NCBI GenBank assembly: GCA_025917655.1
Contig: CP084617.1
Coordinates: 1,550,001-1,614,000 of the forward strand
DNA: 64,000 nt
Source of the DNA: Chlorella sorokiniana
Lineage: Eukaryota > Chlorophyta > Trebouxiophyceae > Chlorellales > Chlorellaceae
Reading direction: 5' to 3'
Notes under the pieces: generated by a model
Told to the model about the DNA's origin: nothing
What the model saw: the letters and a program-made list of their open reading frames with translations, nothing else
Databases searched by the model: none
Part shown: positions 46,428-57,287 of the stretch, one piece after another
How the letters are laid out: every line of letters starts with the position of its first letter
How positions within the stretch are numbered: the stretch's first letter is position 1
Translations under genes and position numbers: made by a program

Positions 46428-48744
46428 ATGTTCAGTGATCAGCCGAGCACAGGCCCCTACCGGGGCACCCACATTGCCGCTGTGGAGGTGCACGGCGTGG
46501 CGTCGGACCTGTCGTTGGCACAGCTGCGGACGCTTTTCGGCAGGGTGGCACCCGTGCTTCAGACGGTCGCGGCCCTTGACAGCAGCGATCCCGGAGTGGC
46601 GCTTGTGATTTACGGCTCCCAGCAAGCTTGCGACGGAGCAGTGGAGCTCTTCGATGGTTTTCCGTTGGGCAAGGCCTTCCTGCACGTCAAGCGGGCGGAG
46701 AACCTCCCCAACTCGCTGATCAACCTGCTCTACAGCCTGGTCCAGGCGAGTGGGGGTCCCGGGAGTCATTGAAGCGGCCAAAGAGTGTGCAGCAAAGCCG
46801 GGGAAGCCCCGTCGCGCCGTCTCGCACCATGGGGTGGCGGCCGCCGCTGCCTCGGTCGGTGGCGGTGGGGCTAGGCCGGGAGGCGGCGTTTCCGGGCAGG
46901 CTTTCCCCTCCTGATGCCTTGCCCGCCGCGTGGTCAGCATTTTTCCACTTGGATGCGACCCGTCGATGCATGGCTGACCGCCGCTGATATCTTTCCATCC
47001 ACTCGTGTCTGCAGCCGACCGCCGCCGAGGCTGCCGCCGTGCAGCAGCAGCACCAGCACCAGCAGAAGCAGGAGCAGGAGCAGGCGGCTGCCGCCGCCTC
47101 CTCCGCGGCGGCTGCGGCGTTCCTTGGGCAGCAGCTGCAGCAGCACCAGCAGAAGCAGCAGCAGGAGCAGGAGGAGCGGCAGGCGTGGCAGGACGCCGCC
47201 GAGGCGCAGCTGCGCTCCGATGCGGCGGCGGCGGCGGGCGCCTGGGGCGCCGCCCTCGCCCGCTCCCACTCCCAGCAGCTGGGCAACGGGCTGGCCACCA
47301 ACGGCCACTCACAGACGAACGGCTCCTCCGCGGCGGCCTCCCAGGCGTTGGCCCAGCAGCAGCAGCAGCAGCAGCAGCTGGAGCTGGAGCAGCTGGGCGC
47401 CGACCTGCGCCAGATGCAGCTGGACCAGCAGCAGCGGCAGCAGGCCGCCGCCGCCGTCGTCGCCGCCGCCGCGCAGCAGCAGCAGCAGCAGGCCTCGCCC
47501 ATGACCTGGGCCTCGGCCGCCGCCGCCGTGCCGCCGTCGGCGGCCGTCGCGCGCGCCGCCAGCGGCGGCCCCGGCAGCGACGAGTGGCAGATGGCGGGGG
47601 CCAGCCGCGGGCGGCACGGCCGCCGCAGCACCCGGCGTCAGCCGGAGACTCCGCCTCCGCCGGCCAGGGCCCTTCCTCTGTCTCCTCCGGCTCCCCCGCC
47701 CCACCAACCGCTCCAGGCAAGCACTGCCCGCTTCCCGTCGCACCCGCTGCCTCAGCCTGCTGGCACCCGCCCCACGCATGGGCCCGCTTGCCGCGTGCAC
47801 CGCCTGCTGGCAACAGCTGCCGCCGTCTCCCACGCTTGTCGTCCGCCCCTGGCTGGCCTGCCAACCAGCAGCTCCACAGCAAGAAGGAGACCCGCCCTCG
47901 CTGCCCTTCCTCCCCCGCCCTCTTTTGCCAGCCAAAAGAGCAGCAACACACCTCATGCCCGCGCGCCCCCCCGCAGCGGGCGGCGCAGCGACGACAAGGT
48001 TGCGCGCCCGGGAGGCCAGGACGGCGCTTCCACCGAGCCCACCACCAAGCTGTGGATGGGCGGCGTGGACGGAGCGGCGTCCGCCGAAACCGTGCGCGCG
48101 GTGTTTGGGCGGTGCGCGCGCGCCTGCCCCTGCGCGCGTGTGCGCATGTGTGTGTGTGCGCGTGTGTACTAGAGTGCCGGTGTATGTGTGTGTCTGCACG
48201 TGTGGGTGGGTGTGTATGAGTGCGTGAGTGTTGTGCTTGGGCTGCCCCTTTCTGAGGCAGAAGCCCAGCAGCCACCCACACCCCGCCCGCACCCGCGCTC
48301 CCGCTCCCTTCCGCCCGCCCCGCCGCAGCTTTGGCCCCATCTTCGACTACGAGCTGCAGCCGGCCACCCACGAGAAGGGCCGCACCGACCAGGCGGGTGC
48401 TGTGGGTGCTGTGGGTGCTGCGGGTTGGTGGGTGCTGTGGGTTTGTGGGTGCTGTGGGGCTGGCCGGTGATGTAAGCCGCGCGCGCCCCCTCCACACACA
48501 CACACACACACACACACCACCACGACCACCACCACCCCACACCCCACCCCACCCACCCACCCACACTCGCACCCTCCCTCCGCAATCCGCAGTGGGGCTT
48601 TGTGAACTTCAAGCGGCTGGGCGACGCCGCCCGCGCCTACGAAACCCTGGTGGGCGAGGTCATCCCGAGCTCACCGGCACCCGCAAGCTCAAGCTGCAGT
48701 TCCGCCCCGTGGACGTGCGCAGAGGCGGCGCCGCCCGCCGCTGA
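46428..48744 (+). CDS. Gln-rich RNA-binding protein with two RRM-like domains
   Basis: Probable nuclear RNA-binding protein. Exon 1 (46428-46745) encodes a divergent RRM (IAAVEVHGVASDLSLAQLRT, GVALVIYGS, KAFLHVKRAENLP). Exon 2 (from 47015) is a long Gln/Ala-rich region with CAG-encoded runs (HQHQQKQEQEQ) and ASPMTWASAAAAVPPSA. Later exons encode a C-terminal RRM with RNP2 TKLWMGGVDGA, FGPIFDYELQPATHEKGR and RNP1 WGFVNFKRLG (exon starting at 48593), then LKLQFRPVDVRRGG and a stop at 48742-48744. Introns with donors at 46746, 47717 and 48393 use GC (CAG|GC). Near 48668 one base is missing (ATCCCGAGCTC) between GEVIP and LTGTRKLKL. The order RRM, Gln-rich, RRM resembles plant FPA/SPEN-type or RBM-type proteins only loosely. 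Confidence 0.75.
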
Positions 48745-50206
48745 GCAGGCACCGGGCCGCGGGGCCGCCGCTACGGCGCCACCCACTCTGCGGCCGAATA
48801 ATACGAGTCCTGAGGCAGCCTGCTGAGCTGCCGCGGCGGTCACCGCGGCGGCTCAGGGGCGGCCCTCCTTGCCAGAAACAGAACAAAAAGAGCAGCAGCG
48901 AGTTTTGGTTCCCAAAGGAGCCCCCTAAACCCCATCCCACCCCACCCAGCTCCCCTACCCCCTCCCTACCCGCCCTAGCACCCGTCTTGGCCGCCAGGCA
49001 CCCTTGTCCCCGCCGCCGCCCAGCCTCGAGCCGGGCGGCGGCACCGCGCCCGCCATGGCGCCGTCTGTTTTCCTCTTGATGATTGGGGTTGGCTGCGCCC
49101 TGCGCCACCCCCGCGCCGCCGCGGCTCCACCCCACCCACCCCCTTGCCTCCACCTGCCGACCTCGCCCCCACGCAACAACCTTGCCCGATTCCGCGCCTG
49201 GCCTTTTGGCAGCAGCAGCCTGCGCCCTTGGAAACCCCCTCCGCCCGCGGCTGCAGCCGGGCGGGCGCCGCCGCCCCGCGGCTCGCCCCGCCAAGGCGCA
49301 GCATCCTTCTCAGCCTTGCTGTTGTGTGCACCCTGCACCTCCCCCTCCCCCCCCCGCCCTCCCTCTCCCCCTTGATGCGTGCACCGCCGCCCGCGGCAGC
49401 CGCTGGCTGCCCCCTCCGCCACGGCCGCCGCGCGGCCAAAAAAAAGCACACCCTTGAACCTTGCCCCCATCCATCCGTTGCATTGCATTGATCCTGCCCA
49501 TTCCCTGCCCACCCTCCCTTGGAAGCATGAGCGAACGTGTTGTGTGTGCCGTTGTGGGTGTGAAGCGACGCTCTTGAGGGCGCCCCTGCATGGCTGCCCA
49601 TCCCTGCCCTTCGCCGCACTCCCGCGCTGCAGCCCCGCAGCGCAGTTGATACTGGTGGGGCGGCGGGCAGGCGGCTGTCGGGCTGTCCTGTTGTAATATC
49701 ACCTCACACGATGAGGGGCGTCGTGGGGGACAGGGGGCGCGATACGGCGTGGGAAGCGGTTCGTCGAGCTTTCAAAGCGCATTTGGTTGCAGAGGGCTGC
49801 CTGCGATGTGTTCTGTTGCTGTTGCCACGCGCCTGAACCACTGCCGGGGCTACAGGGCGCCTCTGCTGCAGACTAGGGAGGGCCAGAGACGAGGCAACCA
49901 TGATGCCAGCGGCGGCGGCCAAGCAGGGCTGCGAGGCCGCCCTGGGCTGCTACACGCTGCAGAGCCCCTGCACGGCCCACCCAGCCCCTGCGCTCGACTT
50001 TGTTGCTAAATTTGCGTGCTGTATGCGCTATCGAAGCATGTAGCTGGGCACCTGCGCAACAACTTCCCCCAGCAGGAGGAAGTCACTTCGGGCCCAGCAC
50101 GCATCCTGTTCTGTTTGTTTGGCCCGCTACCGAATCGCGGCATCCTTGACAGCCGTTTCGCCGCAACAAACAAACCGCTCACAGCTTCTGCCGACTGAAA
50201 GCGCTC
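48745..50206. other. Long gap without a gene
   Basis: The first part is the C/T-rich 3' UTR of the RRM gene. A TGTAA at 49692-49696 (TTGTAATATC) is a candidate poly(A) signal. From about 49730 to 50206 it is presumably the promoter and leader of the receptor kinase. No protein-like frame is seen. Confidence 0.45.
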
Positions 50207-53200
50207 ATGGCACTGCGCCGCGCGCCCAAGGTCGTCTGGGCCGTGGCGCTGTGCATGTGGGCATTGATTGCGGCTTGTGGGGCGCGCCCCATTGCCGATG
50301 TGGAAGGGTGAGGGCCGGGTGGACCGGCGGCGCTGGCCGGCGCCCCGGCGCCGCTTGTGCCGTGCGCTCGCCCCAGCCAGCGCGCTGCACCTCCTCTGCT
50401 GTGCTTAGCGCGTGGCACCCACGCCCCCACGTGCATCCCCCTCCTCGCGCCCCGCAGTCCACGCCGCGCGCCGCCGCGATCGACGTCACGCGGGCGCCGC
50501 CGCCCCGACGCCGCCGCAGCAGGGCGGCGGCCTGCAGCAGCTGCAGTGGACCATGACGCTGGCCAACACGTGCGACCAGAACGTGACAGTCTTCATCGCC
50601 TACGCGCTGTCCGACGAGCGCAACGCGCCGGGGGGGAGCAGTGCCAGAGCAAGTACAACGTGGTGGACCCGGACGCAACATTCTGCGCAGAGTATCCCTG
50701 TGAGCTGCCAGCTCACGCGCCCCACCCCCGGCATGCAGCCCCCGCTCCCTGGGTTTCAGCCCCCGTTCCCCACCCATGCGCCTGCTAAGTGTAGAGCAAG
50801 GGTTCAGCGCTTGTTGCTGTTGTTTGTGTCTTGTGGGGTGGGGGAGTGCGGGGGCGGGACAAGCAGTCGTATACACTGATTCACTGGTTTTAGGCCCTGT
50901 CCACGCCCTTTCTCTGCATGAGGTGTGTCGCGGCAGGCTGCCGGGCTGCTGCCAGCGCCCACCCCCTCCTCTGCCGGTCTGCCGCCCGCCCTCCCGCCTG
51001 CGTGTTGCCCGCCCACCCTGCGGCTCCACTTTGCTGCCCTCCAGCATTTGGTTTGGGGCCTGCTGCGGCCCTGCAGGGCGGCAGCCGCTGCGGCGATTCT
51101 TGCGTGCGCCCGGGCCGCTGTCGCCGCCCTTCGTTGAGCGGGCGTGCCTCTTGCCACCTGCCCCCTCCCCTGCGCAGACCTGCTGGTGCCCGGGCGGGTG
51201 GCCAACGTTGGCACCTACCCCTCCGCCGTGGCCATCGCCCTGATCACGGTGAGCAACGCAAGGACATGAGGGCGCCGCTGCTCCTGTCGCGCAGGGCGCT
51301 GCCCTGCTGCGCCTTGAGCCCCTTTTCATGCACCCACCCACCCACCCACACGCCCACCCACACTTCTGCACTCCACCGTCCCCCCCCTGTGACCACACCC
51401 ACACCCACACCCACACCCACACTTTTGTACTCCACCGCCCCCCTCCACACACACACTCTCTCGCACTTCTGTACCCCCCCTGCAGGCCTTCACCGACGAC
51501 GGCGGCCAGGGCGTGGCCCCCGCCGCCTACCTCAACTCCACCTGCCTCAACGCCGACGCGCAGATATGCTCCGACTGCGCCCAGCCCAACTGCTTCACCT
51601 GGTACTTTGTGAGTGGCTGGGATTAATGGGGGGGTCAGCAGCCCAACCGCTGGACCGGGCACTTTGTGAGTGGGGCGCCGCCGTTCCTTTGCTCCGAAGC
51701 TTCGGTCTGCCTTGAACGTGTTGCTTTACTTCTGGGGGGCGAGGGGCGGTGGATGGAGGGCCACAGCGGCGGGTACAGCCATCAAGCAGGACCCCACGTG
51801 CTTTTTGCCAACCCGCTTGCATCCCCCTTCTCTTGGCCAGGTGGAAATCTACAAGGCACCCGCCGCCCTCAACCTGACCTGCGACGGCGACGGCGGCGAC
51901 GGCGGCAACGGAAACAGCAACGGCAACGGGAACAGCAACGGCGGCAACGGCAGCAGCAGCGGGGGGACGGGAGCAGCGGTGGCGGCAGCAGCACGGCGTC
52001 GATTGTGGGGGCGTGGTGGGCGGCGTGGCGGGCGCTGCGGGTGCGCCTGCTGACGCGGCATGCAGCCCCGCCTGCTGCTTCTGCCGTTCTGAAGCTTGGC
52101 CAGGCCGCGCTTCATCAACTGCTGCCGTCGCGCTGGCTCCTTGCTTGCGCCTCTGCTGAATCGGTTCAGAATCGCCGCCGTCCATCCTTTCTGACAAAGC
52201 CCTGCCGCCGCTCGCCCGCTCCCTGCAGTGTTGGCTGCCGCCGCTGCACTGCTGGTGCGGCGGCGGCGGCGAGCGCACGCCGTTTCATTGGCAGGCAAGG
52301 ACGGCCCCTTGGCCGGCGGCCGGGTGGCGGTGGCGGCGGCGGCCCCGGCAGCCCAGACTCCTCAAAGGCCTTCAGCAGCGGCGACGGCGGCGGCGGCGGC
52401 GGCGCTGGGGCCGCCTTTGTGCCTCCCCAGGCCCGCAGCCTGCTGGGTGACAGCGCCCTGGGCGCTTACACGGCGCCCAGCAGCGGCGGCGGCGCCACCC
52501 CCGCCGCCGCGTCCTCGCTGGGCACCGAGGGGGCGGGGGCAGCCGGCGGCGGCAGCCGGGGCGGGCAGGAGGCCATGGCGTCAGACGGCGGCGCCTCCTT
52601 TGCCAGCGGCAGGCGAGTGCAGGCTGCCCAAAGGAATATGGGGGCCTGCTGCTGGCAGCAGCAGGCAGGGGCTGCCGGTGCTGCAGCCGTGGCCGGTGCT
52701 GCTGCAGCTTGCGCACATGCGCCTGCCCAGCCGCTGCGCCGCAGCCTGCAGCTGGCGGGGGAGAGAAGGGGTTTGGGAGGCGCCCGCCACAGCGGCGTCT
52801 GCCCGCCCGGCGCCCCACCTGCCCACTGCAAATGGGGCAGCCGCAGCGAGGGCAGGAGCCGCTCAGAGCAGAGCAGGGCTGTTGCTCATCTCTATCTGGC
52901 TCGTCAGGGTTTGTCAGCACGCAAGCGACTGTATGGTTTACCTTCCCTTGCCCCTCCTGCTGCTGCAGCTCCGCATCCGGCGCTCTGGCTGCGGCTGCGG
53001 TGCTGGCTCAGGACCCCATCCTCAGCTACATCCGATCGCAGGTGCGCTGTGCCGCCTCTTCTGTGCTCCATTATCTCGCCTTAGTCCCGCTTCACTGACC
53101 CCCTTAATCCACCCACCCTCACGCACACAAACAAGCACGCACACACGCGCTGCCCCCGTGCCCACGCTGCAGCTGCCCGCGCTGCGAGCGGCGCGTCGGA

Positions 53201-56200
53201 GGCGGCGCCGCAGCGGGCGCTGTCCCCCAGCCCAGCGGCGCGCTGAGCGGGGCGGGCAGCGGCGGCGTGGATGCTCGCTCCTGGGGGTGGCGTTCGGCGA
53301 CGTAACCATCATCAAGCCCATCGGGAGGGCTCCTTTGGCCGGGTGAGCCTGGGTTGCGGGTGCTGCCTGACTGTTGGCCGGTTCGACCAGTGAAACCGTC
53401 GACCGGTCAAAACCGTTGGACTGGTCAACAGCTGCTGGCAGGCGGGCGGGCGATGCGCTGCTCTGCTGCGGGACCCTTCCTGTCGCGCACCCCGGCAACG
53501 TCGCCGGCCCACGGCGGCTGTGCTGCCTCCTCGTGCCGCTGCTGTACCGCAGGTGTACCTCGCCCGCTGGAACCAGGTGCCCGTGGCGGTGAAGATCCTC
53601 ATCGATCGAGAGGCCGCCCACCGCGCCGCCGCCGACGGGGACGCCGACGCCGCGGCGCCGCCGCGCTGTCCGCGCTGTCGACGCCGCTGCTGGCCAAGCT
53701 GGATGAGGCAAGCAGGCCGCGGTGTTAAGCTATATAGGGTTTAGGGGTTAGGGGTTAGGGTTTGGTGAAGCTGATCAGCTTCACGCCGCTGCTCGCCGAG
53801 CTCAACAAGGCAAGCGGCCGCGTGTTGATCAGCTTCGCGCTGCTGCTGTGCTGTGCTGTGCCGTGCCGTGCTGTGCACAGATTCGGGCAAGGGGGCGCTG
53901 CAGCTCTGCTGGCAGCAAAACCAGCATGCGTTGTGCTGCACTGTTTTGCGGCGTGGCTCCGCCGGCGGCGCCAGCGTTTCCCTCTCTCGAGTCCATTTCC
54001 CCGCCCTCTCAGGAGTTTCTTCTCGTTGGTTGTTCCCGTCTCCTCCAAGTGTCAACCCCCCTCTCTGTCATTGCCGATCTCCTCCCTCGGCTCGTGTCAC
54101 CGCCCTGGGCACCCTTCCACCTCCCCCTTGCCTCCTCCCCCTGCAGGAGGCGGGCATGCTGGCCTCCCTGCGCCACCCGCACATCGTCAACTTCCTGGGG
54201 TGTGCCACCGGCCGCCCTGCATACTGACGGGTGCGGGGGCGGGCCGCTGCGGCAGGGGCTGGGGTGTTGGTGGGGGCGGCGCGGGAGCGGTGTGGGTGTG
54301 TTGGGTGAGGTGCGCGTGTTCGGGGGAAGGAGAGAGTTGGCCGCAGCGGGGCAGGGGCAGGCCTCGCCGCCGCGCCCGGCGGCGTCGCCGCGCCCAGGCC
54401 TCGTGCACACCTCTCATGTGCAGCCCCGTGTACCGCTCCTTGTACTGCCCCTCGTTGTACCGCAGAGTACTGCTCCCGCGGAAGCCTGGCGGAGCTGCTG
54501 CTGCGCGCGCGCTCCCGCCCCCGCCTGGCCTCGGAGCTCACCTGGCCCCGCCGCCTCTCCATGGTGAGCCCTCTTGTGTCCAACCCGCCGTTTTTCTGTG
54601 GCTCCCGGGCGTGCGACATTGGTGGGCTGACAGTCGCCTCGTGACAGCTGTGCCGGCATGCGACGCCAGTGCATGCCGCATAGTTGAGCCGCCTCCCCCT
54701 GGCGCCACCGTACCGCATCCCCCTGGCGCCACCGTACCGCAGGCCCTGGACGCCGCGCTGGGCATGCTGTACCTGCACTCCCGCCCTGACCCCATCCTGC
54801 ACCGGGACCTGAAGAGCCCCAACCTGCTGGTGGACGAGAGCTGGCACGTCAAGGCGAGCCTGGTCTTGTGCTTCTTCGTTGTGTTTGTTTTCCGTTGGGG
54901 CTGCATCGCTGCGGCACGCTGACGCGGCGCCTGAGCTGGCTACGTGGCGTTCCGAGCCTGAGCAGGCCCCCTCCCTGTCACGCCTGCCTCGCATGCCCGT
55001 GTTGCACTGTGCCTTCCCGCACCTCCCGACAGTATGCTGCGCTGGTGCTGTACATTTGTACATTTGTACCGCAGGTATCCGACTTCAACCTGTCCCGCAT
55101 CATCCAGGACAGCTCGCGCTCCTCCTCCATGGCAGCCATGAACCCGGTGAGGCCGGAAGCTGTGCCTGCCTGTGTGCGTGTGCGTGTGTGATGTGTGCGC
55201 GGCTGCGTCTCGCCCCGCTTGCTGAAGCGCACCGCGTCGACGGCGACGTGTGCTGGCTGCTCGCTCCTGTTCAGCCCAGGCGGCGCTAAACCGCTCGAGG
55301 GAACCAGTTGCCGGCCCCTCGGACTGTCCTCCCCTTCATGCTCCCGCCCCTGTTCCAACCCTCGCCCCCTCCAACCCGGCCCCCTTCCCGCACTCGCCCT
55401 CCCTCCAAATGCAGCGCTGGCTGGCGCCAGAGGTGCTGCGGGGCGGCCGTGCCAGCAAGAGCAGCGACGTCTTTGCGTTTGCAGTGGTGGGTGCAGGGTT
55501 GCGGGGGCGGAGGTGATGCCGGGGGCGGGAGGCAGGCTGCATGGCGGCAGCCAGCCCACGGCCTGCCGGGGCCTGCTGTGACTGGTGCTGCAGCGCAGTT
55601 GTGGCGCGACAGCTCGCGAAACGCTGCTGGCGGGATGGCGGCAGCCATCCGCCATCGCCCATGGCTCCGCTGCCATGCGGTGCCCTCGCCAGCCCTGGCA
55701 CCTATCACCCCTGTTTGGGTGTGATGTGCCGTTGTTGTACCGCTCCATACCGCAGGTCATGTGGGAGCTGCTGACGTGGCAGCTGCCCTGGGCCAGCGCC
55801 GACGTCACAGGCTGGCAGGTGGGCCGGTCGGCGGCGCCTCGCGGCAGAGGGCAGCCCCCTCCTGCTTGGCAGCGCCAGCGGCTGTGCCGTGACTCGAGCA
55901 ACCGCTCCTTGTCTGGAGCCACTGGGTTCCTGCCTGCAGCTGCTGCCGGCGTGTGCTTGCTGTCCTCTCCCCCCCCCTCGCGCACGCCACACTTCCCTCA
56001 TATCACACCTGCCCCCTGGTGCATCCCCATCCCGCAGCTGGTAAAGCAGCTGACGAGCGGAGCGCGGCTGGAGGTGCCGCCGGCAGCACAGCTACCCGGT
56101 GCCGGCGGCGGCACCGCGGATTTCCTTGGCTTGGAGGAGTATGTGGCTCTCATGCGGCGGTGTTGGGCGGAGGAGCCCGAGGAGCGGCCGCAGTTTGGAG

Positions 56201-56223
56201 CGGTCGTTAAAGAGCTGCGGTGA
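50207..56223 (+). CDS. Membrane-anchored Raf-like receptor kinase
   Basis: Predicted type I receptor kinase. Exon 1 (50207-50307) encodes a signal peptide (MALRRAP, then VVWAVALCMWALIAACG). A Cys-bearing ectodomain follows (LANTCDQNVTVFIAYALS, KYNVVDPDATFCAEYP, AYLNSTCLNADAQICSDC, LNLTCDGD) in several exons. A Gly/Asn/Ser stalk leads to a membrane helix split by an intron (STASIVGA..., VLAAAAALLV) with stop RRRRR. After a Gly/Ser-rich linker the kinase has a Gly loop (GSFGR), VAVKIL, HPHIVNFLG, EYCSRGSLAELL, HRDLKSPN, SDFNLSR (Asn replacing the G of DFG), WLAPEVLRGG, SDVFAFAV, ELLTWQLPW and a C-lobe end RPQFGAVVKELR. HRDLKSPN and the APE region are Raf/MLK-like (Ser/Thr or dual). One-base deficits recur (G7 near 50628, near 52000, near 53315, GGGG near 54200). 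The HVK exon ends with a GC donor (54854). Confidence 0.8.
53735..53763 (+). repeat. Interstitial telomere-like repeat in a kinase-gene intron
   Basis: Four head-to-tail variants of TTTAGGG/TTAGGGG (TAGGGTTTAGGGGTTAGG...). The flanks at 53680-53730 and 53775-53830 resemble each other (CGCCGCTGCT, AAGC...GCCGCG.TGTT), a local duplication around the telomeric tract. Confidence 0.75.
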
Positions 56224-57287
56224 GGCGAGACAGCGGGGCGGGAGTCGGGAGTTGCGAGTTTTGGACATAGATGCAATGATTGCGAATACAAGTGGGCACT
56301 GGGGGTGTAGGTGGGATGGGGGAGGACTGGCTGGGGTATGGAGGTCTGGAGGCGGAGAGAGGGGCATCAACCGCACATAGCAGCGCGGAGGCGCTCGTAC
56401 GTGCAAGCCTGGGTGCCGTTTTGGGCGCGCCCGGCCTCTTCAACAGGCCCTGCAAAAGAGTGCCATGCCGACTGCCAAACTGCTCCGTTGCCACGGCTGC
56501 AGGTCTCTTCTGGAGCGTGCAACTGCGGATTGAGCGTCCAGCGCTGCAATGTCCACATGATAGCTGGGCAGAACAAACGCGTATGCACGTTTGATCGCTG
56601 CCGCCCACCACCTTCACAAGTGTTTCTTGATTGCAACCGATTATCTCTACGCCTGCCGCTGCTCCCCTGTCCTTGCAAGCTGTTTATCCTCCCTGCCCGC
56701 TTCTCCTCTTGCAACAAACCTTCATGACCCCGAGGACAACCGTGACTCCACACTTTGGAATCATCATCTGAACTTCTTTCTGGTGTGACGCCATGGAATA
56801 GGGCCATGACCAGCCTCTCAGGGCCGTGGTAGAACACACCCAGGTGAGACAGCGACGCTGGGTGCGTGCGGGCTACAGGCATGCAGCTTGCAAGCACAGC
56901 CCTGCAGCCCTTGCAGATCAGCAACGCAGCTTTGCACAGAATCAACCGACCTTCGTCGATTCCCTGCCACGCATCACGGATAGGACGGTGTCCCTCGGTA
57001 GGAGGGCAGCAGGCAGGGCTGCTGGAATGGCGGCGGTGGCGGCAGATGGGTGGGAAACGGCGAGTGCTGAATCTGCATACTCGGGCGCTTTCTTACCAGT
57101 TGAGTCTGACAAATACTGTCAATGAGGCCACCTTAGCGAGAGAACAATCGGGGGCACTGGCATCAGGCTGCGTGGCCTCCAGGTCAGCGGATTGGGTTGG
57201 GTGAGGCTAGTTGCAGGGCAAGCAAATGTATAAATTTCCGGCCCTGTAGTTGCCGGTGACTTACCTGCATTCCTTGCGGTACGCACA
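56224..57287. other. Intergenic between the kinase and oxidase genes
   Basis: The 3' flank of the kinase is followed by the presumed promoter of the oxidase. About 56560-57250 is lower in GC. A long open minus frame here (56945-56367) has no conserved pattern and is not accepted as a gene. Confidence 0.45.

Noticed and set aside
46368-48572. Long minus-strand open frame (over 700 codons) opposite the RRM gene
   Set aside because: It is the complement of the Gln/Ala-rich coding region, full of Arg/Pro/Ala low complexity and crossing real introns. High GC keeps stops rare.
53735-53763. A true chromosome end
   Set aside because: The tract is only about four units long and the kinase gene continues on both sides.
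56367-56945. 192-codon minus frame between kinase and oxidase
   Set aside because: No conserved pattern, no splice logic, and low-GC intergenic setting.
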